Source: an uncultured Clostridia bacterium
GTDB taxonomy: Bacteria; Bacillota; Clostridia; Christensenellales; Borkfalkiaceae
Direction of reading: 5' to 3'
Length of the DNA stretch: 35,690 bases
NCBI GenBank assembly: GCA_944346655.1
Contig: CALVMP010000010.1
Location: forward strand, 1-35,690
The position numbers and the translations under genes are program-made. The notes under the pieces are model-generated. The model was not told the DNA's origin and searched no databases. It worked only from the letters and a program-made list of their open reading frames with translations. The first letter of the stretch is position 1. Each line of letters starts with the position of its first letter. Positions 16,501-25,500 of the stretch are shown here, in pieces.

Positions 16501-18820
16501 TATCTGTAACTTTAGTTATATTGTTACCAAAGTCGTATTGAATACTATAATTCAGAACAGATTTAGACGTGCTATCATCATCGGGAACTGCCGACGCGTA
16601 GTTAGTTACATTAATCACTTTGGCATTGAGAGTATCAGAATCAAATGCAATGTTGCTCTGTTTGCCGTCTGAAGAAATAACACTCGTAAGTACATATCCG
16701 ACTGTGCCGTTAATCCGTTTGCTTGTATATGAAAAGCTGACTGACTTATATTCTGTTTCTGTTGACCCATCCGCTTCCAAAGTAGCGAACTCTATTTTTG
16801 TTATTTTAGGTTTGCACACAGAAGATATCAGCGCCTCTGTATAATCAAACGTTACCTTTCTATTCCGCGAGTCAACAATATAGCTGATATTATTGTTTGT
16901 CAGATAATTAATATGAATATAATTTCCGTACTTATCTTCAATGCTCGTTATTCTTCTGTTGCTATTATAAATAATTGCAGTATAATTATCATACTCGTCG
17001 GTTATGAACACCAAGTCGCCATTATAATTAAATCCCTTGGTAGTCTGACCGTTACTCAACCAATAAATTGGCAAATTAATTTTATTTCCCGAATCGTTAA
17101 GTACGCTCTTATAATAGGTGTTATTTAATACGATATTTGACGGAGTTTCAACGAAAACATGATAATCCGGAGCGATATGTTCAATAAAAACAAAGTAATT
17201 ATTATATGTAAAGTTAACAACAACTTCGCCGATTTTTACAACCGTAATATCTTTAATTGCGTCTCCGGTTATATACTTTCTTTCCCCGTTTTCAATATAA
17301 TAAAAAACTACCTTAAAGTTTGTACGATTGCCATATGAGTCCGTATATGTGTGCGTTTTGATATACTCGTTATAGTCAATAGATTCAAAATCGAAATGCT
17401 CGGCAATATTTAATCTTCCATAAAATCCGCAACCATCACCGCCTTCATTAGGCGCAAAAACAGTAGAAAGTTTAACTCCGAGAGGAGTACTTTCCCTTTT
17501 TATTAAATCTATTTCGTATTTGTATTCCCCATTACATAGGTTTACCTGCAACTCACCCTCCGCAAGGGGGATTGTTTTCAACTCTTTTTTCGCCTGATAA
17601 TTGTATCCGCGAGTAAAGTAGATATTTGCAATATCTGTATCTTCATTATTTAATTTGAATTCCAGATAGGAATCGTCGTGTTCAAGTAAAATATCAAAAT
17701 ATCCTGTCTCACCCGCTTTAACCTCACCGGCATAAAAAATCTGATTTGCAAAATGGTGATTAATTGCATATCTCATATTATTTATTCTGAAATGCTTTAC
17801 AGAATCTATCGGCTGTGATGTATTTCTGTACAACATAATATGGATACCGGCTTTGTCGGCGTTACCCAGATCAATTTTACTTTTATCTATTCTGATCAAC
17901 GTTTTTGTTTGACAAATCAGTCCTCCGTTTACACTTATAATAGTGTTATTGATAGACTGCCATTCACTCCACTCCTCATCCTCATTTGCCCTGTAACGGC
18001 TATAAACATATTGATCTGTATGTACTTTATTCCGACTGACCGTGATGGCTTGCTGCGTAAATATATTGTATCCTGGCTGATCCGCGAAGATTGTTACATA
18101 TGTATCGTCTGTTGTCAACCCGGCCAACGGAGCAATAGTATAACCAGTGTACGGCGCCACCATGCCATTTGAATATTGTGCCTGGACAACCATTCCTGCC
18201 ATATTAAAAGCATCGCCCACACAATAACTGACTTGGGTCGGAGGAGTTATAACTGTAATTGATTGAATAGTCGGTGTTCCTATTGTTATACTATTTACAA
18301 GCAAATTTTCACCGCCATCCCATTCTGCCACCAATTTAAAATTTGCGGTCCCGTATGTTTTATACAAATAATATAAATCCACGCCGTAGGTATTATTAAC
18401 CCCGGCATTTTCTCCCACAAATTGGTTATTATTCAGACTATATATTGAGACACCGGCATGAAAACGCTTTGTCCTTCCGCAAAAAATCATGTTACAACCT
18501 TGTATGTTATTTACTGTATAACCTTCGGTTGCAATAAGAGCAGCATAATCAATCTCGACAGTAATATAGTCATTATGCTCCAATGTAAAATTGCTATTGT
18601 AGTTTATTACGGTTCCATCAGACTTCTTAATTGTAATATAGTTTGCATACGAACTACTGATTGCATTTGTTGAGATTGTATTAACTTCCGATTTAATCGG
18701 CTCGGAATCAGAGTCCAAGCTTTTATCAGAAATTATTTCTTTGCTATCTTCAATATCATTTAATTGTACAGCCATCTCCTGGAGTTTTGAGATAAAATCC
18801 TGTAACTTCTTCTTGTCCAT
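13571..18820 (-). CDS. Rhs/YD-repeat polymorphic toxin with pore-like C-terminal tip
   Basis: 1749 residues. Layout: amphipathic leader MDKKKLQDFISKLQEMA (1-20), variable acidic linker to ~55, beta-rich domain (~60-180), bacterial Ig-like domain (~187-262, ITPPTQVSYCVGDAF), another beta domain (~300-460), then YD repeats (~610-1500) and the conserved core end (FRYRGYYFDRETGLYFLQTR, ending VDPKGN at ~1560-1565). In Rhs proteins this core forms a shell around the toxin, and cleavage near the DPxG motif frees it. The 184-residue tip has a GTAIGAAIGSVIPVVGTFVG hairpin-like hydrophobic block, which suggests a membrane-inserting toxin. No Sec signal, PAAR, LXG or WXG motif is visible. The start codon overlaps the holin-like gene's stop as TAATG, with GAGGGGG upstream. 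Confidence 0.9.
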   Translation of the reverse strand: MDKKKLQDFISKLQEMAVQLNDIEDSKEIISDKSLDSDSEPIKSEVNTISTNAISSSYANYITIKKSDGTVINYNSNFTLEHNDYITVEIDYAALIATEGYTVNNIQGCNMIFCGRTKRFHAGVSIYSLNNNQFVGENAGVNNTYGVDLYYLYKTYGTANFKLVAEWDGGENLLVNSITIGTPTIQSITVITPPTQVSYCVGDAFNMAGMVVQAQYSNGMVAPYTGYTIAPLAGLTTDDTYVTIFADQPGYNIFTQQAITVSRNKVHTDQYVYSRYRANEDEEWSEWQSINNTIISVNGGLICQTKTLIRIDKSKIDLGNADKAGIHIMLYRNTSQPIDSVKHFRINNMRYAINHHFANQIFYAGEVKAGETGYFDILLEHDDSYLEFKLNNEDTDIANIYFTRGYNYQAKKELKTIPLAEGELQVNLCNGEYKYEIDLIKRESTPLGVKLSTVFAPNEGGDGCGFYGRLNIAEHFDFESIDYNEYIKTHTYTDSYGNRTNFKVVFYYIENGERKYITGDAIKDITVVKIGEVVVNFTYNNYFVFIEHIAPDYHVFVETPSNIVLNNTYYKSVLNDSGNKINLPIYWLSNGQTTKGFNYNGDLVFITDEYDNYTAIIYNSNRRITSIEDKYGNYIHINYLTNNNISYIVDSRNRKVTFDYTEALISSVCKPKITKIEFATLEADGSTETEYKSVSFSYTSKRINGTVGYVLTSVISSDGKQSNIAFDSDTLNAKVINVTNYASAVPDDDSTSKSVLNYSIQYDFGNNITKVTDINGVQEEYTFNDDYNLCEYCVIKNDKVAECRKYVYKEFSQYSVVYAKKSTLNKYTPSQFSFQGEDSEYSELNYLDKIQQKIKTHFTENSKIVSEINYNYNDNHRVVSSDAVTEYFNSAGDSLLHKERVYTNYVYNSSKQVLNKISSHYSHFNGDAEVKDKSYVVEYTYDSNGNPTKETSYSGAWTTHAASGTCTCDFSTSDKFYSQYAYDAFGRIAQSKTQDGLYHDAFTYYDGTMNVHKIAHTGRSEVIYSYNNEDNLTKVSSTNSGLENYALTEYDLGETVKFNHAGNKPIEFEYESKRRISKIKLNGNDYISFSYEDKVADGDYTVDKVTATNAKNEVMVAVTDRAGCFDKTYYNSALLLQRTYDCNGYLITAQDSLAGATENYTRDIDGNIKTYTYAKGGENYNEVIGYDYKGNVTQVNHGGTVVRTDVYTYAADCDNHLTQIVTGSNITITPQWDISNRYTGASVALSDLQLIENIGYYKQGDHATNLPKVYNYLVKKNSTVKYSGQMSLTYDESENIKNITIDGKSIDYIYDSLGRLIREENEQLNQVYTYSYDNNGNILTKKIGSTTITYSYDGDKLVSYNGQACVYDTLGNPTTYRGKTATWQRGRKLISYDGNTFSYDAYGRRLSKNNIKFYYDSNGKLLKQSNGLEFYYDAVGVIAIKYSGEIYLCAKDVLGNIIALIDSNGNPVVQYWYDAWGNHKVVDVNGNEITDSTHMGNLNPFRYRGYYFDRETGLYFLQTRYYDPEIGRFINIDSIEYADPQTINGLNLYAYCLNNPIKYVDPKGNNVVDSISAILEWIGLVSKIGINFILGLSKTQSVGSNAKYLANLFKNFGYGFSSVLSFMGNALIGVSNIIEGFSDNKSFLNITTDTVFDITAISLGTAIGAAIGSVIPVVGTFVGGAIGGALSFTYTNFESSQIIQETKQSFFDGVNQIVGDFVDIFHSINKACEDFLNYINNSITSFIRNIFGW

Positions 18821-19179
18821 TATTCTTCCCCCTCGTTTGTCTTTTTGTAATTGACTTCTTTCGATAATTTGATTAATTCTTCGATTTTGTTTGATACAGC
18901 CTGAATATCGAAATTGATTCCGTTTTCTATTGCAAGCTGATTTATGCGTGTTAAAACATACTCCTTCTTTTCCGCACCCGAATAATTGGTGAAAGTTTCT
19001 GCTATCTGCATTACAGGGGCGACGGCAGCTAACAGGTCAGTATCATCCTGTAATTTTGTCTTTGCCTTAACTGCCCTTACAAGCTTGATTATGCAGACTA
19101 TTATGGCAAATATCAGACTGATAATTGCAGCGGCTATGGACAGATACAATTCGTAATTATCCAAAAAATTTTGTAACAT
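18820..19179 (-). CDS. LLH-holin-like small membrane protein coupled to Rhs (copy 2)
   Basis: 119 residues with a short N-terminal helix, one strong membrane segment (~13-36, SIAAAIISLIFAIIVCIIKL), then a basic stretch and a soluble helical domain with GAEKKEYVLTRINQLAIENG and IEELIKLSKEVN. One N-terminal membrane helix followed by this C-terminal pattern resembles LLH-type phage holins. The match is from memory of the family, so the role is uncertain. AGGAGG lies 6 nt before the ATG. Its TAA stop shares one base with the ATG of the Rhs toxin. A homologue holds the same position before the other Rhs gene, so the pairing is not accidental. Confidence 0.7.
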   Translation of the reverse strand: MLQNFLDNYELYLSIAAAIISLIFAIIVCIIKLVRAVKAKTKLQDDTDLLAAVAPVMQIAETFTNYSGAEKKEYVLTRINQLAIENGINFDIQAVSNKIEELIKLSKEVNYKKTNEGEE

Positions 19180-19230
19180 CTTTTTCCTCCTAAGTTTTTT
19201 ATCTACCTCTTTAATTTACCACATTAAATA

Positions 19231-19265
19231 AAAAACGAACGGCAAATAAATTGCCGTTCGTTTTT
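19231..19265. terminator. Hairpin between Rhs units
   Basis: AAAAACGAACGGCAA pairs exactly with TTGCCGTTCGTTTTT around a 5-nt loop, with A/T runs on both sides, so it can end transcription in either direction. It lies between the Rhs remnant and the holin-like gene at 19179, and its stem resembles those at 25915 and 27458. Confidence 0.75.
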
Positions 19266-19274
19266 AAAATGAAT

Positions 19275-19640
19275 TTAATAGCGGTAACGGAAGTAATTGA
19301 GGGTAACATTGAACGATATTAACCGCCTTACCTACCATTTTACTGCTTTGCCGCGGTAAGTTGTGGGATTGCCGACGGCATCGTAAACGCAGGACTGCGT
19401 TCCGAACTTGGTCATTTTATCCTGGCTATATGTATAAGAAGTTACATCGCCCGTGCCGACGGTATGCGTTCCCGTAGTAAATGCACAGCTTTCCTTAGCA
19501 AGGATATTGCCGTTGTTATCGTAGGTATAGAAATAGCTTTTGTTAAACGACTTATTATCTTCCCTTATAAGTCTGCCGGGAGCATCGTATTCATACTGCG
19601 CGAGCAATACGCCGCTTTGCATTATCTTTGTGATTTGCAG
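19275..19640 (-). pseudogene. Decayed Rhs core fragment
   Basis: The frame reads QYEYDAPGRLIREDNKSF, YFYTYDNNGNIL, CVYDAVGNPTTYRGKAVKW and then a TAG stop. Past the stop the frame still reads VRRLISFN, which aligns with WVRGRKLVSFN in the intact toxin, before losing similarity. So it is an Rhs core segment with a nonsense codon and without its N-terminal part, core end, tip or start signal. It is GC-richer than its neighbours and differs from both intact copies, so it comes from a third Rhs gene. Confidence 0.7.
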
Positions 19641-19666
19641 AATTAAAGCTCTAATTTTAATATAGC

Positions 19667-19701
19667 AAAAAGCTCTTATTTTATCAACGAGGGCTTTTTT
19701 T
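19667..19701 (-). terminator. Weak hairpin after immunity gene
   Basis: AAAAAGC pairs with GCTTTTT, with a small bulge below it, about 28 nt past the stop of the 142-residue gene. On the minus strand the stem ends in a T run. It would end the first Rhs operon before the decayed fragment. Confidence 0.4.
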
Positions 19702-19728
19702 AAAAATACTTACGGTTAGAATTATCAC

Positions 19729-20157
19729 CTACACTATAAGATACTCATTTTTGTCATCAAAAAGTCTGTATGCTTCTTCGTCTTTTGGAGAATTTGGAAT
19801 AATTTCAATTGACACGCCATTATCCAATTTTAAACGCAACTCATCATCAAATAAATTTACATCAACAATATTTATTCCATAGATCATATTTTTAAAATCA
19901 TTAACACAATCATCAAAAAAACTTGATCCTGGCTTACTCCATTTAAAGCGCCTCTTACTGTTACGACCTTTTCTATACATAAATTCAGAACAAATAAGCG
20001 TATTTTGTGAGGTGTAAACTCTGAAAAAACATTCCGCGTGTAGTGCTAAAAAGCTATTATCTTTACCAACAATCGTTAGCATAATTAAATCACAAGTTCT
20101 CTTAATTTCTTCAATATGAGAGAACTTTAAAAGAGTGACTATATCTACGCTACTCAT
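19729..20157 (-). CDS. Candidate immunity protein for Rhs copy 1
   Basis: A 142-residue soluble protein directly after the Rhs gene, 9 nt past its stop; the toxin's TAG stop is part of the TAGGAG ribosome site. It has an alternating beta pattern (FFRVYTSQNTLICSEFMYRK) and a C-terminal block DEEAYRLFDDKNEYLIV. Small beta-rich proteins of this size, with a late acidic E-x-Y-R-x-F motif, are common beside Gram-positive polymorphic toxins, but I cannot name the family. The immunity role rests on position, spacing and size. Confidence 0.6.
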   Translation of the reverse strand: MSSVDIVTLLKFSHIEEIKRTCDLIMLTIVGKDNSFLALHAECFFRVYTSQNTLICSEFMYRKGRNSKRRFKWSKPGSSFFDDCVNDFKNMIYGINIVDVNLFDDELRLKLDNGVSIEIIPNSPKDEEAYRLFDDKNEYLIV

Positions 20158-20166
20158 AATATACTC

Positions 20167-23100
20167 CTATAAATTCAACAGATTTTTTAAAAAAGCTACT
20201 AGTTGCTTATATCCCATCGGAGGTCTACTATGCAGAGCATCATGACCTCTTCGCCAACGAGGATCCGTTTTATTGGTTATTCCTAATTCACGCATTGCAG
20301 CTTTAAATTGTTCATTCTGACGCCTATTGTCTCCTGGGCGATTATCTGATGCCAACAAATAGGTGACCCCTACTATACTTATCGCCGCTTTACCTGCACT
20401 AAAAGCTATCGCCCCAACATTAGTAAGAGCAAGTGTAGAACCTACAGAAACAGTGCCGCCTCCGGCGAGCGCAAAAGCCCCTCCGGATAGAGCAGTAACA
20501 CCACCAGCTGCAATAAAGTTTCCTACGCTCATGCCTATTTTTGCGCCGGTGACAGAACCCATGAACGTCTTCTTCGCTACACTGCCGATATCGATATTCT
20601 CGGCTCCGTTTTCTTTTACCTGATTGGCTATTTCCAAACTGCCGACTACCGTTCCACCGATTGCCGCACCTGCGGTTACTGCCGTTACTACCGCCGAACT
20701 TGCACCTACGGCAACAGCTGCTGCGCCAGCCGTCAATGCAACTGCCGCTGTTACCGCAACTACAACCGCTACCGCTGCCACAATGTTCCAAAAACCGCTC
20801 CAGCTCCATGTTCCATCGGGGTCATAACCCATTACGGGGTTGTCTCCGCAATATGCAAATAAGTTTATACCGTTTACGCTTTCAGGGTCGGCATTACGGA
20901 CAGAATCCATATTGATGAATCTTCCGACTTCGGGGTCATAATAACGGGATTTTAAGAAGTACAAGCCTGTTTCAGTATCATAGTAATAGCCACGATACCT
21001 GAAAGGATTGAGGTTACCAATGTGATTGATGTCCGTTATTTCCATTCCGGAACTGTTTATCACCTTGTGATTGCCCCATGCATCGTACTTGTATTGTACC
21101 ACAGTGTTACCATTACTGTCAATAAGGGCAATAATATTTCCTAACATATCTTTGCGGCAAAGGTAGATGGCTCCGCTATATTTTATTGCTATCACACCGA
21201 CGGCATCGTAATAAAACTCCAGCCCGTTGCTCTGTTTTAAAAGTTTGCCATTGCAGTCGTAATAGAATTTTATATTATTTTTGCTCAGCCTTCTGCCCGG
21301 CGCATCGTAAGTATAATTATTGCCATTGAAGGAGACAAGCTTTCTACCGCGTACCCACGTAGCAGATTTGCCACGGTAAGTTGTGGGGTTACCGAGCGCA
21401 TCATACACGCAATTCTGTCCGTTATATGATACGAGCTTGTCGCCGTCATAAGAATAGGTAATTGTGGTACTTCCTATCTTTTTTGTGAGAATATTGCCGT
21501 TATTATCATAGGTGTAAGTGTATGTCTGACCTAATTGTTCATTCTCCTCCCTTATAAGGCGCCCCACAGAGTCGTAGGTGTACTTTACTTCTTCACCGCC
21601 GACAATTATGCTGCTGATATTTTCGCATGAATCGTATGCTAGCGACATTTGTCCGGATGATTTAACGACGCCATTCTTTTTAACCGTATAGTTATAAACT
21701 TTTGGCAAATTGGTGGCATGATCACCGTTCTTATAATAGGTTATGCCCTCTGAAAGCTGTATATCAGAAATCTGGGCAGTTGCACCCGTATATCTGTTGC
21801 TGATATCATATGTCGGTAAAATTGTTATGTCGGACGCTGCGCCTGTAACTATTTTTGTAATATTATTTTCACAATCGGCTTTATAGGTAAATGCATCAGT
21901 TCTTACAACGGTACCACTATAACTTATCTGAGTTATATTGCCCTTGAAGTCATAAGAATAGTTTTCGGAATAGTTTTCACCTGAAGCGGATCTGGAATAA
22001 GAATTGAGATTGCCATATGTTCCGACAGAGAAAGTTTCAGTAATGCCTGCGAGATTGTCCTGCGTCGATGTGAGGTATCCGGAGTCATTATAGTTATGTT
22101 GCAATATAAGCTGAGAGTTATAATATAACTTATCGAAGCTGCCGTCCCGGGCTGCAACCGCCATCATAGTTTCGGAGTTAGCGTTTACACTTGTTACTTT
22201 ATCAACAGTATTTGCGCCATCTTGTACCTTTTCTTCATAAGTAAAACTCAGATAATCACTACCGTCAAGCTTGATTTTACTTACACGACGCTTGCCGTCG
22301 TACTCAAACTCAATGGGGCGATTACCGCTATGATTGAGTTCAACTTTTTCGCCTAGCGAATATTCTGTAATTGCGCAATTTTCCAAGCCACCGTCCGTTG
22401 CGCTGACTTTAGTTAGACAATTTTCGTTGTTATATGCATATAAAGTATCGCTTCTACCCTGACGCGAAATTGATTTTACATTCAATGTCCCTTCATAATA
22501 TTCATATGAATCATAATACAGACCATCCTGCGTTTTAGACTGTGTTATTCTTCCCGATGAATCATAAGCATACTGAGAATAGAACTTATCAGAATTAGAA
22601 AAATTGCATGTGCAGGTTCCACTATAATCGTGCGTGGCCCAAATTCCATTATATGTTATCTGGTCGGCTAAGTAGCCCTGTGAATTATACGAATATTCTG
22701 TCACATAACTTTTATCCTTAACCTCATTTTCGCCATCATAATGCATGCTATGAGTTATCTTTTTTGAAAGTATGCGCTTTGTTGAATCATAAATATAATC
22801 TGTTACAGTTTTCTCCTTGTGCAACAGCGAACTATTATTTAAATCACTGTATTCAGTAGTTACCGACTCTTTATTGCACCGATACATGTCGTCATAGGAG
22901 TAATAAGTGTATGTCTTGATCTTTGCGCTATCGGTATATTCTATGACTGTCGAAGTTGTAATTTTGTTGAATAAATTCAACAAATCAGTTTCTGAATTAC
23001 CCTCCGCAAAAACAAAAGATGATAGCGGTTTTTTATTGAGCAACGAACGCTTTGCATACTTTACAACATTTTGGCTGTAAACGGTGTACTCATGTTTTCT

Positions 23101-25500
23101 ATATTCTGAAACCTTACCATTTTTTATTTCATAATAATCGCTCAGATTACCATCCAAACCAAATATATAATTATATTGATTATCGTAATCATCTGTTATT
23201 GTTCTTAAACTTTTATTATAATCATAGCTAAACCGGAATTCGGCTAATATACCTCCAGTGGTTGTGCCGTCAGGTATCTGCGTAGATCGCGTCGTAATTT
23301 TCTTCACCATACTTTGTGAATCGTCGAGCTCATATATGATTGACGAATTAAGTTTATCTGACGAAGTTACGCCGCTAAGACTATATGCCGGTAATCTACG
23401 ATTAATAATTTCGCAGTAATTTAAATTAACTGTTTTATATACGTCTGATACTGTTCCGTCATTTTCAATTTTACAATATTCAACTTTATTTAGCTGATTC
23501 CTTTCAGGGAAACCAGACACATTAACCTGTACATAGGTGTATCTTACCCTTCTATTACCGGAATAATCAATATATGAAAGCCGACCATTTGAGTCATAAT
23601 TAAAGCTGATATAATTTCCATTCTTGTCTTCCACGCTGTTAATTATACCTTCTGCCCCGCGCCGTATAGCAGTATAATTACCAAATTCATCAATTATAAG
23701 AACAAGATCTCCGTCGGCATTAAACCCCTTCATTACATTATCACACCGCAACCAATTTACAGGCAAGTTGACCGCATCTGAAAGTACGCTTTTATAATAG
23801 GAATTATTTGATATTGATGAAGAAATTTCCTTTGTATAAACCTGACAATCGGGCGTTAAATAATCAAGATAGACCTTATGACCTTCAAAGTAATAACCTA
23901 ACACAAGGTCGCCGATTTTATGCACTTCTATATTTTCAATCAAGGATCCTGTTAAATATCTGCGCGTTCCATTGTAAATATAATAGAATAGAACATTTAA
24001 TAAATGTTTATTTCCATACCCATCTGTGTATCTATGAGTTTTTACATACTCATTGTAATCTACCGCATCAACATCGAGCCTTTCGTTTAAATTCATATTA
24101 ACCATATCACCATATAAATCATTACCTTCATCCGGTGATATTATATGAGATATTTTTATTCCAAGCGGAGTACTGTCGGCCTCAATATCAGTCAATTCAT
24201 AGACCGGCATCCCATTTGCCATGTCAATGCGCATCTCCCCTTCCGCCAAAGAAAAAGTCTTTGTTTCCTTTTTTATGGTCGGATCCGAGTTTTTTACAAA
24301 ATAAACCGTAGGTTCACTGTTGTTAAAACCAAATTCGAGGTAACCGTCATCATACTCAAACATTACCTCTATATTTCCTGTATCCCCCTTTTTAATTTCG
24401 CCAATATAAAAATATTGCGTCCTTGACATGGAATTTAATGCAACGCGGGAACTATTAATTCTAATATGCTTTGCGCGGTGTGAGCCTGTTAATCCATCTC
24501 TAACATACATACCAAGCAACAGTCCAATTTTTTCATCATTGCCCATATCTATTTGACTTTTGTCTATTTTTACTGATGAATGCCATTGATTTAGAGGTCC
24601 GCTCAACACAACACAATTTAATGCCGGTGATGGTTGCCAATCACCCCACTCAGCCTCCTCACTTGAGCGACTACGTTCTTCGCCGTAAATTGAACATTTT
24701 ACATTTTGCCTGTCTACCTCTATATTTTGTCTTACAGATTTATTTCCTTTTTTAATTGTAACATAATTATTTGACCTTGAAAGGGCACCTGAAGGCGTTA
24801 TTGTATAGTCAGTTATTTGAATTTCGCTACCATCAGAATATTTCCCATTAATTACCATACCGGTTTTATCGAAACTTTCACCAACTTTATAGCTCCTTTT
24901 ATCGGGAGGAGTTATAATATTAAGGCTTTTTAAACTCAGGTAATCGATAGACAGATTAAATAGGAATACGGAATCACTTCCATCCCAGTTAGCAACAAAT
25001 TTGAAGCCAGCATTACCATATGTTTCATATAGTGATTTGAGATCAATCGTATATAGATTATTTACGCCATTATTTATCCCTACGAGCTCATTATTGTTTA
25101 AACTGTATATAGTACCTCCAGCATGTGCTCTTCTGGATCTGGCACAGACAACCAAAGTGCAGCTTTCGACTATTGAAATATTATATCCGCGTGAAGAAAT
25201 TAATTCGGGATAATTTATTTCTACTGTAAAATAATCGTTGCCGCTTAGAGCAAATAAGTCATTGCACCCAATTTGCGAACCGTTTGATAACTTTAATGTT
25301 ATATAGTCAGAAAATTCATATACATTTCCAACAAAATTGGATGTTGAACTATTAGTAGAAGTATCTATTGGCTGAACAGCACTATCTTCTATTTGCATTG
25401 CTGTAATACTTTGAGCTTCTTCTTGACTGTCCGCCTCATTTAATTGCGTTGCCATTTCCTGTAACTTTTGAATAAAATCCTGTAATTTCTTCTTGTCCAT
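20167..25500 (-). CDS. Rhs/YD-repeat polymorphic toxin with short basic C-terminal tip
   Basis: 1777 residues, with the same architecture as the Rhs gene at 13571-18820: leader MDKKKLQDFIQKLQEMA, Ser/Thr/acidic linker, beta domain, Ig-like domain (IITPPDKRSYKVGESFDKTG), YD repeats, and a core end closing on YDPDG at ~1560. The tip (~1564-1777) begins with a ~150-residue Ala/Gly/Val-rich stretch with several possible membrane passes. It ends in a ~60-residue basic domain with DNRRQNEQFKAAMRELG and DPRWRRGHDALH. Short domains with D-x-R-x-x-N-x-Q and R-R-x-H-D patterns end many Gram-positive polymorphic toxins; the histidine suggests a nuclease-like enzyme, but the family is not certain. It starts directly after the holin-like gene (TAAATG). 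Confidence 0.9.
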   Translation of the reverse strand: MDKKKLQDFIQKLQEMATQLNEADSQEEAQSITAMQIEDSAVQPIDTSTNSSTSNFVGNVYEFSDYITLKLSNGSQIGCNDLFALSGNDYFTVEINYPELISSRGYNISIVESCTLVVCARSRRAHAGGTIYSLNNNELVGINNGVNNLYTIDLKSLYETYGNAGFKFVANWDGSDSVFLFNLSIDYLSLKSLNIITPPDKRSYKVGESFDKTGMVINGKYSDGSEIQITDYTITPSGALSRSNNYVTIKKGNKSVRQNIEVDRQNVKCSIYGEERSRSSEEAEWGDWQPSPALNCVVLSGPLNQWHSSVKIDKSQIDMGNDEKIGLLLGMYVRDGLTGSHRAKHIRINSSRVALNSMSRTQYFYIGEIKKGDTGNIEVMFEYDDGYLEFGFNNSEPTVYFVKNSDPTIKKETKTFSLAEGEMRIDMANGMPVYELTDIEADSTPLGIKISHIISPDEGNDLYGDMVNMNLNERLDVDAVDYNEYVKTHRYTDGYGNKHLLNVLFYYIYNGTRRYLTGSLIENIEVHKIGDLVLGYYFEGHKVYLDYLTPDCQVYTKEISSSISNNSYYKSVLSDAVNLPVNWLRCDNVMKGFNADGDLVLIIDEFGNYTAIRRGAEGIINSVEDKNGNYISFNYDSNGRLSYIDYSGNRRVRYTYVQVNVSGFPERNQLNKVEYCKIENDGTVSDVYKTVNLNYCEIINRRLPAYSLSGVTSSDKLNSSIIYELDDSQSMVKKITTRSTQIPDGTTTGGILAEFRFSYDYNKSLRTITDDYDNQYNYIFGLDGNLSDYYEIKNGKVSEYRKHEYTVYSQNVVKYAKRSLLNKKPLSSFVFAEGNSETDLLNLFNKITTSTVIEYTDSAKIKTYTYYSYDDMYRCNKESVTTEYSDLNNSSLLHKEKTVTDYIYDSTKRILSKKITHSMHYDGENEVKDKSYVTEYSYNSQGYLADQITYNGIWATHDYSGTCTCNFSNSDKFYSQYAYDSSGRITQSKTQDGLYYDSYEYYEGTLNVKSISRQGRSDTLYAYNNENCLTKVSATDGGLENCAITEYSLGEKVELNHSGNRPIEFEYDGKRRVSKIKLDGSDYLSFTYEEKVQDGANTVDKVTSVNANSETMMAVAARDGSFDKLYYNSQLILQHNYNDSGYLTSTQDNLAGITETFSVGTYGNLNSYSRSASGENYSENYSYDFKGNITQISYSGTVVRTDAFTYKADCENNITKIVTGAASDITILPTYDISNRYTGATAQISDIQLSEGITYYKNGDHATNLPKVYNYTVKKNGVVKSSGQMSLAYDSCENISSIIVGGEEVKYTYDSVGRLIREENEQLGQTYTYTYDNNGNILTKKIGSTTITYSYDGDKLVSYNGQNCVYDALGNPTTYRGKSATWVRGRKLVSFNGNNYTYDAPGRRLSKNNIKFYYDCNGKLLKQSNGLEFYYDAVGVIAIKYSGAIYLCRKDMLGNIIALIDSNGNTVVQYKYDAWGNHKVINSSGMEITDINHIGNLNPFRYRGYYYDTETGLYFLKSRYYDPEVGRFINMDSVRNADPESVNGINLFAYCGDNPVMGYDPDGTWSWSGFWNIVAAVAVVVAVTAAVALTAGAAAVAVGASSAVVTAVTAGAAIGGTVVGSLEIANQVKENGAENIDIGSVAKKTFMGSVTGAKIGMSVGNFIAAGGVTALSGGAFALAGGGTVSVGSTLALTNVGAIAFSAGKAAISIVGVTYLLASDNRPGDNRRQNEQFKAAMRELGITNKTDPRWRRGHDALHSRPPMGYKQLVAFLKNLLNL

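Noticed and set aside
20420..20809. Cys/Gly-rich minus-strand ORF inside Rhs copy 1
   Set aside because: It is an alternate frame of the Ala/Gly-rich tip coding sequence.
13571..25500. Repeated motifs suggesting a CRISPR array or tandem DNA repeats
   Set aside because: They are degenerate YD-repeat codons without constant repeat length or spacers.
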